This document shows, piece by piece, positions 54,322 through 64,000 of a stretch of DNA of 64,000 nucleotides (position 1 is the first letter of the stretch; the number at the start of each line of letters is the position of its first letter). Origin of the DNA: Leucobacter sp. 7(1) (GTDB lineage Bacteria; Actinomycetota; Actinomycetes; Actinomycetales; Microbacteriaceae); assembly GCF_900163635.1 (NCBI RefSeq), contig NZ_FUID01000004.1:62001-126000 (forward strand), written 5' to 3'. Below the pieces are notes generated by a model. The model saw nothing but the letters and a program-made list of their open reading frames with translations. It was not told where the DNA came from and ran no database searches. The position numbers were made by a program, and so were the translations under genes.

Positions 54322-54350
54322 ATTAAGCGTACGACATGCTCGCGTCATTT

Positions 54351-54366
54351 CCAAACATACAGTTGG
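54351..54366. promoter_or_regulatory. Putative TetR operator, copy 2
   Basis: CCAAACATACAGTTGG, extended on both sides by TT/AA-type bases (TTCCAAAC with GTTGGGAA, one mismatch). It lies 9 bases before the TACGCT box of the TetR gene, so a bound repressor would block its promoter. Confidence 0.55.
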
Positions 54367-54374
54367 GAATGGGA

Positions 54375-54380
54375 TACGCT
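54375..54380 (+). promoter_or_regulatory. -10 box (TACGCT), leaderless start of the TetR gene
   Basis: TACGCT ends 6 bases before the ATG at 54387. It fixes the start among three in-frame ATGs (54336, 54369, 54387). Confidence 0.45.
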
Positions 54381-54386
54381 GAACGC

Positions 54387-54998
54387 ATGGCCTGGGATAC
54401 TGCAGCGACACGACAGCGACTCCTCGATGCCGGGGCACGGCAATTCGCGGCCCACGGCCTCGCCGGCGCCCGCATGGACGCGATCGGGCGCGATGCCGGG
54501 GTCAACAAAGAACGCGTGTACCAGTACTTCGGCAACAAAGACGGGCTCTTCGCTGCGGTATTGGAGGACCGCCTCACGCTCCTCCTCCAGGCAGCCGGAA
54601 CCGTGGGCAACGGTCCGCTCGGGGTCGGCGCGTACGCAGGGGCCCTCTGCGACCACTTCGCAGCGCAGCCTGACCTCGCCCGGCTGCTTGCCTGGGAAAG
54701 CCTCGAATCCTCCGACAGCCAGGAGCGCGAGGGCGGCACCGGGAACCACTCGCGCGCAGCCACCTGCGCCGCACAGTCTCACGCGATCTACTCGGCCCTT
54801 CCCGGAATTACCCGCGACGACGCCACCCAGCTCCTCCTCAGCATCGTGGCACTCTGCGCGAGTTGGTGGACACTCGCGAGGGTGGGGGCCATGATCGCCC
54901 CGGAACTCGGCACCGAGGCCCGCCGCAGCGCGCTTGTCACGCAGGTCACCGCGCTCGCAGCGGACGCGATCGCGCGCACGTCACCCCCGCAGGGTTGA
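54387..54998 (+). CDS. TetR/AcrR family transcriptional regulator
   Basis: A 203-residue regulator. The N-terminal DNA-binding domain reads TRQRLLDAGARQFAAHGLAG, and the recognition part is DAIGRDAGVNKERVYQYFGNKDGLFAAVL (about 30-58), a standard TetR helix-turn-helix. The C-terminal ligand domain is variable, with LLLSIVALCASWWTLARVGAMI near the end. Two similar palindromes lie upstream between it and the divergent oxidoreductase gene, which suggests it represses both genes. The ligand is unknown. Confidence 0.92.
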   Translation: MAWDTAATRQRLLDAGARQFAAHGLAGARMDAIGRDAGVNKERVYQYFGNKDGLFAAVLEDRLTLLLQAAGTVGNGPLGVGAYAGALCDHFAAQPDLARLLAWESLESSDSQEREGGTGNHSRAATCAAQSHAIYSALPGITRDDATQLLLSIVALCASWWTLARVGAMIAPELGTEARRSALVTQVTALAADAIARTSPPQG

Positions 54999-55170
54999 CA
55001 GCACGGAACCACACCGAGCGCCTTGCCGAGATCCGCAGCGCGCGTCGACACCGAACGTGCGCGAGGGCCCGGGACGCAGCGCGGACGTCATCCTGCGCAA
55101 CATGGACGCACAAATCATCCACTGCAAGTACCTTCGGGAGCATTCAGTTCGCCACTCGAAAGGACCCACC

Positions 55171-55533
55171 GTGAGTTTCCATCCGCACATGCAAGGCGCA
55201 ACACTCTCTGACATCACACCGGAGGCCTACGGGCGCATCTCCAAGCGCACTGCCCAGCTCACCGATGTCGACGTCACCCAGGTCACATTCCACGCGGGCG
55301 CGAAGTGGTCGGAGGATCTCCGCGAAGCAGCGCGGACCGAGCTCTGCGAACTCCCGCACGTCGCACTTGTCACCGCGGGCACACTCGGCGTCGTCATGCG
55401 GGACGGCGCCTATCAGGAGTTCTCGGCCGGCGACGCGATGCTGCTGCCGCCCGGCCACGATGCGTGGGCCGTCGGTGAAAGCGATTGCACCTTCGTCGAA
55501 TTCTCCCGCGGAAATGAGTACTACGCACAGTAG
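55171..55533 (+). CDS. Small cupin-type protein
   Basis: A 120-residue single-domain protein with a cupin-like barrel: VTQVTFHAGAKWSEDLRE, then ELPHVALVTAGTLGVVMRDG and FSAGDAMLLPPGHDAWAVG, the second cupin motif with a conserved His. The metal ligands are incomplete compared with enzymatic cupins, so it may be a sensor or have lost catalysis. GTG at 55171 follows GAAAGGA at 7 bases; an in-frame ATG at 55102 is the alternative. It is downstream of the TetR gene. Function unknown. Confidence 0.75.
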   Translation: MSFHPHMQGATLSDITPEAYGRISKRTAQLTDVDVTQVTFHAGAKWSEDLREAARTELCELPHVALVTAGTLGVVMRDGAYQEFSAGDAMLLPPGHDAWAVGESDCTFVEFSRGNEYYAQ

Positions 55534-55563
55534 CAAGCTCGGAGTACACTCCCCGCAGACACC

Positions 55564-55596
55564 ACAGCCCCCACCGAGAGAATCGGTGGGGGCTGT
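55564..55596. terminator. Bidirectional hairpin between the cupin gene and tRNA-Val
   Basis: A perfect 14-bp stem (55564-55577 with 55583-55596) and loop GAGAA, followed by TTCA. It lies between the cupin stop codon and the 3' end of the convergent tRNA gene. Confidence 0.85.
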
Positions 55597-55601
55597 TTCA
55601 G

Positions 55602-55674
55602 TGGGCCCGGCCGGGATCGAACCGACGACATCCACGGTGTAAACGTGGCGCTCTACCAGCTGAGCTACAGGCCC
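55602..55674 (-). tRNA. tRNA-Val (anticodon UAC)
   Basis: A 73-base cloverleaf on the minus strand. The acceptor arm is GGGCCTG with its partner CGGGCCC, the D-arm GCTCAGCTGGTAGAGC, the anticodon arm CCACG-TTTACAC-CGTGG with anticodon TAC, the variable loop ATGTC, and the T-arm GTCGG-TTCGATC-CCGGC. The discriminator is A, and CCA is not encoded. It reads GUA and GUG valine codons. Confidence 0.97.
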
Positions 55675-55724
55675 GTGCGAAGCGGACTTCCCCACTATAG
55701 GGGAAACCGCCCCGCGAACAGAAA

Positions 55725-56186
55725 TTACGCGATCGCCGCGAGTGCCTCGCGGTAGGCGCCGAAGTCCCGAGCCTCGCCCGGAGCGGTCTCGAACGACGCG
55801 AGCACCCGGCGATCCTCACCGATCACGAGCGTTGCGCGCGTCGCGATACCGGCTTCCTCGACGAACACGCCGTACTCCTGGGCCACGGCACCGTGCGGCC
55901 AGAAGTCCGAGAGGATCGGGAACTCATAGCCCTCTGCGTCGGACCACGCCTTGAGTGCGTAGACGGAATCCACGGACACGCCGATAAGGCGCACCTTGCT
56001 GTCCTGGAACACCGCAAGATTGTCGCGGAGCTCGCAGAGCTCACCGGTGCAGATCCCGGAGAAGGCGAGGGGGAAGAAGACGAGCGCAACGGGCCCCTCG
56101 GCCACGAGTTCCGAGAGCGTGAGCTCCTCGCCATTCTGGTCAGACAGGGTGAAATCGGGCGCCTGTGCGCCAACTTCGAGCACCAT
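55725..56186 (-). CDS. Peroxiredoxin (AhpE/Bcp-like)
   Basis: A 153-residue thioredoxin-fold peroxidase. The peroxidatic cysteine is Cys46 in PLAFSGICTGELCELRD; Cys51, five residues on, may resolve the sulfenic acid. The start VLEVGAQAPDFTLSDQNGE and the later VSVDSVYALKAW and WPHGAVAQEYGVF are those of the AhpE/Bcp group. It reduces peroxides and peroxynitrite with thiol donors. ATG at 56186 follows AAAGGAG. It is divergent from aceE. Confidence 0.92.
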   Translation of the reverse strand: MVLEVGAQAPDFTLSDQNGEELTLSELVAEGPVALVFFPLAFSGICTGELCELRDNLAVFQDSKVRLIGVSVDSVYALKAWSDAEGYEFPILSDFWPHGAVAQEYGVFVEEAGIATRATLVIGEDRRVLASFETAPGEARDFGAYREALAAIA

Positions 56187-56461
56187 AGTGTGCTCCTTTC
56201 TCGGTGCAGCGCACCGGGTGAAGACTCAGAGCTTCCCACACTATCTTCCGGGGGCACCGCGCCGCATCTCCCCTGATTGCGCCGAATGAATCCGAATAAA
56301 ATGCAGGTGCATGAGAAATTCGACGTATATTCCGCGGAGAATCTTGAAAATTCGGTAGTGTGGGGGGACACCCGCGAACCAGCGGGCGCCTCTCGTGCTG
56401 CGCGCAGACGCACCAAGCCGCATCGGCTCGCACGCACGCAACTGGTGAATGGAGCACTACT
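56187..56461. other. Divergent control region of peroxiredoxin and aceE
   Basis: About 275 bases without a gene. The middle part (56283-56360) is much more A/T-rich than the surroundings and contains the palindrome ATGCAGGTGCAT and several A/T-rich -10-like stretches. A promoter for aceE with a long leader (around 100 bases or more) is likely, but no single -35/-10 pair stands out. Confidence 0.5.
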
Positions 56462-59188
<2,727 letters not shown>

Positions 59189-59219
59189 TTCAGAGATTGG
59201 CGTGGGGGGCTTCCCGGTG

Positions 59220-60419
59220 AACGATCGGACCAAAGAGCAGGAGCTCGCGTGGCTTCGTACGATTACGGGAGAGCTCTCCACGCTGACCCTGACCCGGCTC
59301 GACGACACGCTGCCGTGGTACGGCAGCATGCCGCCGAGCCGGCGATCCGCGGTCGGGCTTGTGGCTCAGACCGGGATCGCCTCCTTCATCCAGTGGTATG
59401 AGGATCCCACTTCCACCCCCTGGATCGCCTCGGACGTGTTCGGCGCTGCGCCGCGCGAGCTGTTGCGCTCGATCAGCCTGCAGGAGACGCTGCAGCTGAT
59501 CCGTGTCGTAGTGACCGTGGTCGAGGAGCGGGTGGCTCCCCGGAGCGAAGCGCTCCGCGAGGCAATCATGCACTACTCGCGCGATGTCGCCTTCGCTGCC
59601 GCTGACGTGTACGCCCGAGCCGCCGAGGCTCGCGGTTTGTGGGATGCGCGGCTCGAAGCCCTCGTCGTGGATTCGATCTTGACCGGCGAAAGCGACGACG
59701 AGCTTCCCAGCCGCATCGCGGCGCTCGGGTGGCACGGCGACGGCGAGGCTGCGGTGCTCGTCGGTTCGGCCGAACGCACCGTGGATGTTGACCAGCTGCG
59801 CCGCTCCGCGCGACACGCCGGGGCCGATGTCCTCATCGGGCTGCAAGGCACCAGGCTCGTTCTCGTACTGGGCCGGGTGGATCCCGCGCAGCGCGACACC
59901 GTTGACGGGAGCGAGCACACCCCGTTGACGTTCCTCGAAATTGCGCAGCGTCTGGAGGATGGGTTCTCTGACGGCCCGCTGGTCCTCGGCCCGACCGTCG
60001 AGAACCTCATCGACGCCTCCCGGAGCGCCCGCGCTGCGCTCGCAGGGGTGGCGGTTGCGCGGTCGTGGCGGAAGGCCCCTCGCCCCGTCCTCGCCGACGA
60101 TTTGCTCCCCGAGCGCGCGCTCGCCGGCGACGGCCTCGCTCGACGCACGCTGATCGAGCACATTTACGAACCGCTCGCGGCCCACTCGGGCGAACTGCTC
60201 GAGACGCTCTGGTGCTATCTCGACAACGGGCGTTCCCTGGAGGCGACGGCCCGGGAGCTTTTTGTGCACCCCAACACCGTGCGCTACCGCTTGAAGAAGG
60301 TCTCGGAGGTGATCGGGTGGAACGCGACGGGTGCTCGCGAAGCCCTGATCCTGCAGTCCGCGCTCATCGCCGGGTCGATTGCGCAGAGCGGCCGGAAGGC
60401 CTCCAGCGGCCACAAGTAA
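59220..60419 (+). CDS. fasR: PucR-type regulator, FasR-like
   Basis: A 399-residue regulator with a helix-turn-helix of the PucR/CdaR type at its C-terminus: LWCYLDNGRSLEATARELFVHPNTVRYRLKKVSEVIG. The middle carries a GGDEF-like PucR domain region, without catalytic signature. In Streptomyces a protein of this kind (FasR) sits just before fabD and activates the fab operon; the position here is the same, so this role is likely. The start is uncertain: GTG at 59220 or 59202, both in frame. It lies 31 bases after aceE, which may link acetyl-CoA supply to lipid synthesis. Confidence 0.88.
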   Translation, partial: NDRTKEQELAWLRTITGELSTLTLTRLDDTLPWYGSMPPSRRSAVGLVAQTGIASFIQWYEDPTSTPWIASDVFGAAPRELLRSISLQETLQLIRVVVTVVEERVAPRSEALREAIMHYSRDVAFAAADVYARAAEARGLWDARLEALVVDSILTGESDDELPSRIAALGWHGDGEAAVLVGSAERTVDVDQLRRSARHAGADVLIGLQGTRLVLVLGRVDPAQRDTVDGSEHTPLTFLEIAQRLEDGFSDGPLVLGPTVENLIDASRSARAALAGVAVARSWRKAPRPVLADDLLPERALAGDGLARRTLIEHIYEPLAAHSGELLETLWCYLDNGRSLEATARELFVHPNTVRYRLKKVSEVIGWNATGAREALILQSALIAGSIAQSGRKASSGHK

Positions 60420-60530
60420 CCATCAGGCGCGCCGGGTTTCAACAAAAATGGCGCACATCTACAACGATATTTCTCATTTATGGTGGGGAATATGCAGGTC
60501 CAGGCAGCGTGATCTGAGAAACTGGAACAC
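60420..60530 (+). promoter_or_regulatory. A/T-rich control region before fabD
   Basis: 111 bases, clearly richer in A/T than the flanking genes, with runs such as CAACAAAAATGG and ATTTCTCATTTATGG. GAAACT ends 7 bases before the fabD GTG and could be a -10 box. A site for the FasR-like regulator is expected here, but no certain operator was identified. Confidence 0.45.
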
Positions 60531-61448
60531 GTGATTGTCATCGCCTGCCCTGGACAGGGCTCTCAGACCCCGGGATTCCTCGCCGAATGGCTCGAACTTC
60601 CCGGGGCCCCAGAATTCTTGGCCGAGGCCTCAGAACGCTCAGAGGTTGACCTCGTCACCCACGGCACCGTGAGTGACGCCGACACGATTCGGGACACCTC
60701 GGTCGCGCAGCCGCTCATTGTTGCAGCGAGCATTCTCGCCTGGCGCGCACTTGCCGAGCGGGCAGACCTCACCGGAGTGGGTGTCGCGGGCCACTCGGTT
60801 GGTGAGTTCGCCGCAGCCGCGGCCGCGGGAGTCCTCTCTGCGGGCGATGCACTGCATTTGGTGGGCGTTCGCGGCCGGGCCATGGCAGAGTCCGCCGCGC
60901 GTGTGGCGACCGGAATGGCCGCCGTGGTGGGCGGAGTCGAAGCAGATGTACTGGATCGAATCACATCCCACGGGCTGACTCCCGCAAACCGCAACGGGGG
61001 CGGCCAGATCGTCGCCGCGGGCGCGCTTGACGCACTCGCCGCGCTTGCCGAGGACGCTCCGCGTGGTGCCCGCGTGATTCAGCTGCAGGTTGCCGGCGCG
61101 TTCCACACGGACTACATGGCGGACGCAATCCCCGCACTGCGCACAGCCGCAAACGATGTCACACCGGCAGATCCGACACTCCCCTTGTGGACCAACGCGG
61201 ACGGCTCACTCGTGTCGAGCGGATCGACCTTCGTCGAATTGCTCGTCTCCCAGATCGCCCAACCGGTACGGTGGGACGCGTGTATGGCAAGCTTCCAGAA
61301 CGCAGGCATCACCGGGCTCATCGAGCTCACGCCCGCGGGTGCGCTGAGCGGGATCGCGAAGCGGGCGCTCAAGGGAATCCCGAGCGTTGCCATTAAGTCC
61401 CCCGCCGATCTCGACGCAGCAGTCGCACTTCTCGCTGACGCCGCCTGA
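60531..61448 (+). CDS. fabD: Malonyl-CoA:ACP transacylase
   Basis: A 305-residue enzyme that moves the malonyl group from CoA to acyl carrier protein, feeding type II fatty acid synthesis. Catalytic Ser89 lies in AGHSVGEFAA, with His192 in GAFHTDYM; VACPGQGSQTPG-like CPGQGSQTPG marks the start of the fold, and RGRAMAESA is also conserved. The GTG at 60531 has no strong Shine-Dalgarno sequence. It is first in fabD-fabH-acpP-fabF, all on the plus strand with short gaps. Confidence 0.95.
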   Translation: MIVIACPGQGSQTPGFLAEWLELPGAPEFLAEASERSEVDLVTHGTVSDADTIRDTSVAQPLIVAASILAWRALAERADLTGVGVAGHSVGEFAAAAAAGVLSAGDALHLVGVRGRAMAESAARVATGMAAVVGGVEADVLDRITSHGLTPANRNGGGQIVAAGALDALAALAEDAPRGARVIQLQVAGAFHTDYMADAIPALRTAANDVTPADPTLPLWTNADGSLVSSGSTFVELLVSQIAQPVRWDACMASFQNAGITGLIELTPAGALSGIAKRALKGIPSVAIKSPADLDAAVALLADAA

Positions 61449-61465
61449 ACGAAAGATTCTCGAAT

Positions 61466-62470
61466 ATGTCGCCTCTTGTGCAGCCCACTGGCCCCGAGCA
61501 CTCTCGCATTCTCGCCATCGGTGCGGCCCGCGGGAACGTGGACGTCCCGAATGATGACCTGGTGGGACCGATCGACTCCTCCGACGAGTGGATCCGTCAG
61601 CGCACAGGCATTGTCCAGCGCCGCCGCGCGAGCGCCGATGTCGAAGCGGTAGACCTGGCAGTCGCCGCAGCCGAAGAGGCAATCGAGCGCTCCGGACTCG
61701 AGCGGTCGCAGATCGACGGTGTGATCATCTCGACGATCTCAAATGTTGCGGTCACCCCGTCGATGGCGTCCCTGGCGGCCCACAGGCTTGGACTCACGCC
61801 CGCGGCAGCATTCGATATCTCAGCGGCCTGCGCCGGGTACGTCTATGGCGTGGCCCAGGCCGACGCGCTCGTGCGCTCCGGTGTCTGCACCAACGTGCTT
61901 GTCATCGGCGCGGAGAAGCTGTCGGATCTCGTCGATCCGACAGATCGCAGCATTTCGTTCCTGCTCGCAGACGGCGCCGGTGCCGTCATCGTGGGACCCA
62001 GTGACCACGCGGGCATCGGACCGACTGTGTGGGGCTCGGATGGCGAGAAGTGGGATGCGATCCGCATGACGTCCACGTTCGAGGAGTACCGCATGAACCC
62101 GGGCGAGGTCGCGTGGCCGACGCTGCGCCAGGACGGACAAACCGTATTCCGGTGGGCCGTGTGGGAGATGGCAAAGGTTGCGCGTGAGACCCTCGAGCAG
62201 TCAGGTATCGAGCCCGGCGACCTCGCCGCGTTCATCCCACATCAGGCAAACATGCGCATCGTCGACGAGTTCGCAAAACAACTCAAGCTGCCTGAGCACG
62301 TGATTGTTGCGCGCGACATCGAGATGCAGGGCAATACCTCGGCGGCCTCGATTCCGCTCGCGATGCACGCACTGCGCGAAAGCCACCCGGAACTGTCCGG
62401 AGGCCTCGCCCTCACCATCGGCTTTGGCGCCGGTTTGGTCTACGGCGCGCAGGTCGTCGAGATCCCCTAG
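61466..62470 (+). CDS. fabH: Beta-ketoacyl-ACP synthase III
   Basis: A 334-residue condensing enzyme that starts fatty acid chains by joining an acyl-CoA primer with malonyl-ACP. The catalytic triad is Cys122 (ISAACAGYVYG), His259 (FIPHQANMRI) and Asn290 (GNTSAASIPLA). Actinobacterial enzymes commonly use branched primers, giving iso/anteiso acids, which would suit this organism, but the primer pocket cannot be judged by eye. It starts 17 bases after fabD. Confidence 0.96.
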   Translation: MSPLVQPTGPEHSRILAIGAARGNVDVPNDDLVGPIDSSDEWIRQRTGIVQRRRASADVEAVDLAVAAAEEAIERSGLERSQIDGVIISTISNVAVTPSMASLAAHRLGLTPAAAFDISAACAGYVYGVAQADALVRSGVCTNVLVIGAEKLSDLVDPTDRSISFLLADGAGAVIVGPSDHAGIGPTVWGSDGEKWDAIRMTSTFEEYRMNPGEVAWPTLRQDGQTVFRWAVWEMAKVARETLEQSGIEPGDLAAFIPHQANMRIVDEFAKQLKLPEHVIVARDIEMQGNTSAASIPLAMHALRESHPELSGGLALTIGFGAGLVYGAQVVEIP

Positions 62471-62549
62471 CGTGGGCCGCGCGCCATCCAAACACGGCAC
62501 GCGCACCCCGATACACTTCATCAGCCAGCCCAATCTAAGGAGAAACACA

Positions 62550-62798
62550 ATGGCATACACCAACGAAGAGGTCCTCGCAGGCCTTGCAGAGCTCATCAAC
62601 GACGAGACCGGGATCGCGGCTGACGTCGTTGCAGCGGACAAGTCGTTCACCGATGATCTCGACATCGATTCCATCTCGATGATGACGATCGTCGTCAACG
62701 CAGAAGAGAAGTTCGACGTGAAGATCCCCGACGAAGAGGTCAAGAACCTCAAGACTGTGGGCGACGCAGTCGACTTCATCGTGAAGGCTCAGGCCTAA
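62550..62798 (+). CDS. acpP: Acyl carrier protein
   Basis: An 82-residue acidic protein that carries growing acyl chains on a phosphopantetheine arm attached to Ser41, in the motif DLDIDSISMM. The helices LAGLAELINDETG and EKFDVKIPDEEVKNLKTVGDAVDFI follow the usual ACP plan. ATG at 62550 has AAGGAGA at a good distance. The gap to fabH is 79 bases and to fabF 107 bases, so it may also have its own transcript given the large amounts of ACP needed. Confidence 0.96.
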   Translation: MAYTNEEVLAGLAELINDETGIAADVVAADKSFTDDLDIDSISMMTIVVNAEEKFDVKIPDEEVKNLKTVGDAVDFIVKAQA

Positions 62799-62905
62799 GC
62801 GTTCCGGCTGCAGGGAGGCGGGCACTGACCCGCCTCCCGCCCGGGCTTCACGCCCACCCCATCTGCCCAGTCCTTGATTCTGAATCACCACCGGAGCACC
62901 TCACC

Positions 62906-64000
62906 ATGACGAAGAAAATTGTCGTTACCGGCATCGGCGCCACTTCCCCGATCGGCGGCACCGCCGCCGAGAGCTGGGACGCCCTGCTCGCCGGCGCTTC
63001 TGGCACCAAAACCCTCGAACACGACTGGGTAGCGCAGTACGATCTTCCCGTGCAGTTCGCCGCCGAGGCGAAGGTTCGCCCGGAAGAGGTGCTTGAGCGC
63101 CCGGTTGCGAAGCGCCTCGATCCCTCCAGCCAGTTTGCGTTGATCGCCGCAAAAGAGGCCTTTGCCGACGCCGGCAGCCCCGAAATTGACCCCGAGCGCC
63201 TCGGCGTAGACTGGGCCACCGGAATCGGTGGGCTCTGGTCGCTCCTGAACGCGTGGGACGTGCTCCGTGAGAAGGGACCGCGCCGCGTCATGCCGCTGAC
63301 GGTTCCGATGCTGATGCCTAACGCCCCCGCCGCCGCGGTCTCCATGCACTTCACTGCCCGTGCCTACGCGCGCACAGTTGCTTCCGCGTGCGCGTCAAGC
63401 ACCGAGTCCATCGCCGCAGCCTATGAGCATCTGCAGTCGGGGTACGCCGACGTGGTGATCGCGGGCGGATCCGAGTCCGCGATCCACCCCATTACGCTCG
63501 CGTCGTTCTCCTCGATGCAAGCGCTGTCCAAGCGCAACGACTCCCCAGAGACCGCCTCGCGGCCCTACAGCATCGACCGTGATGGCTTTGTCATGGGTGA
63601 GGGAGCTGGCGCGCTGGTTCTGGAAACCGAGGAGCACGCGCTCGCGCGCGGTGCAAAGATCTACGCTGAGATCGCGGGCGGCGGCGTGACCGCCGATTCG
63701 TACCACATCACAGCAAACGACCCCGAGGGCCGGGGCGCGAGCCGGGCGGTTGAGATGGCGCTGACGCAGGCCGGGGCTACCCCCGCGGACGTCACACACA
63801 TCAACGCGCACGCCACGTCCACGCCGGTGGGCGACATCGCCGAATACGCAGCCCTGCGAAACGTCTTCGGGGACCGGATCAACTCGATCCCAGTGTCTGC
63901 GACGAAGGGGGCCACCGGCCACCTGCTCGGCGGGACCGGCGCGCTCGAGGCGATCTTCACGATTCTCGCGGTCCAGAACCGTGTCGCTCCGCCGACAATC
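62906..64000 (+). CDS. fabF: Beta-ketoacyl-ACP synthase II (3' end outside window)
   Basis: The first 365 residues are present; the rest lies right of base 64000. FabF elongates acyl-ACP with malonyl-ACP. The Cys-His-His triad is complete: Cys162 in ASACASSTES, His302 in INAHATSTPVGD and His339 in KGATGHLLGG. The N-terminal KKIVVTGIGATSPIGG and later GFVMGEGAGALVLE are also standard. ATG at 62906 follows CCGGAG. It closes the visible fab group, as in Streptomyces. Confidence 0.95.
   Translation, partial: MTKKIVVTGIGATSPIGGTAAESWDALLAGASGTKTLEHDWVAQYDLPVQFAAEAKVRPEEVLERPVAKRLDPSSQFALIAAKEAFADAGSPEIDPERLGVDWATGIGGLWSLLNAWDVLREKGPRRVMPLTVPMLMPNAPAAAVSMHFTARAYARTVASACASSTESIAAAYEHLQSGYADVVIAGGSESAIHPITLASFSSMQALSKRNDSPETASRPYSIDRDGFVMGEGAGALVLETEEHALARGAKIYAEIAGGGVTADSYHITANDPEGRGASRAVEMALTQAGATPADVTHINAHATSTPVGDIAEYAALRNVFGDRINSIPVSATKGATGHLLGGTGALEAIFTILAVQNRVAPPTI

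Noticed and set aside
55144-55695. Minus-strand ORF with a QLVERHVYTVDVVGSIPAG-type segment
   Set aside because: That segment is a translation of the tRNA-Val gene and the rest is antisense to the cupin gene; such tRNA-derived ORFs are a known annotation artefact.
56360-56461. 34-residue N-terminal extension of aceE
   Set aside because: It lies in the control region and lacks family similarity; GGAG is placed correctly for TTG at 56462.

Overview
The window is GC-rich and gene-dense. It carries a set of conserved families typical of high-GC Gram-positive bacteria: DUF3000, DUF3710/DUF3159, DUF3093, DUF4191, DUF4193, SepH, a PAC2-family protein, an HrdB-like sigma factor and a GlnA/GlnE/GlnA2 group. 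GTG and TTG starts are common. This fits an actinomycete, most likely of the Microbacteriaceae (Leucobacter-like); the genus cannot be fixed from this sequence alone. No integrase, insertion sequence, CRISPR array or prophage gene was seen, so this looks like core chromosome.

Layout, left to right. 1-14.7 kb: zapE (cut by the window edge), an alpha/beta hydrolase, DUF3000 with ribonuclease D, the beta-oxidation pair fadA-fadB, a pentapeptide-repeat protein, dxs, aconitase, DUF3159/DUF3710 and dut. 14.8-29 kb: DUF3093 and DUF4193 separated by a large hairpin and a fourfold 62-bp repeat, sepH, a phosphodiesterase/phosphatase divergent from parC, a DMT-type transporter, parE, a small zinc-finger-like protein, an unrecognised membrane protein, sigA and a PAC2 protein. 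29-41 kb: lpdA with a two-lipoyl E2 gene, DUF4191, an RDD membrane protein, then nitrogen assimilation (glnA with a GlnR-type operator, glnE, a second glutamine synthetase). 41-47 kb: methionine aminopeptidase, RNase P RNA, a coiled-coil protein with a degenerate zinc ribbon, a Nif3-like protein and the methionine ABC transporter metQ-metN-metI. 47-56 kb: long-type GAPDH, a universal stress protein, an MBL-fold hydrolase, an MFS permease, a flavin reductase, glutathione peroxidase, DUF4031, a TetR regulator divergent from an oxidoreductase, a cupin, tRNA-Val and a peroxiredoxin. 56-64 kb: aceE, a FasR-like regulator and fabD-fabH-acpP-fabF (fabF cut by the right edge).

The genes mostly serve central carbon flow (GAPDH, PDH E1, shared E2/E3, aconitase), fatty acid synthesis and breakdown, nitrogen assimilation, chromosome topology, redox defence and RNA metabolism. 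The most interesting signals are non-coding. They are a recurrent TANNNT box placed 6-7 bases before start codons that lack a Shine-Dalgarno sequence (leaderless genes), a GlnR-type operator before glnA, paired palindromes before the TetR gene, a 20-bp palindrome before aconitase, the 62-bp repeat that carries the DUF4193 stop codon, and a possible 25-residue leaderless micro-ORF.
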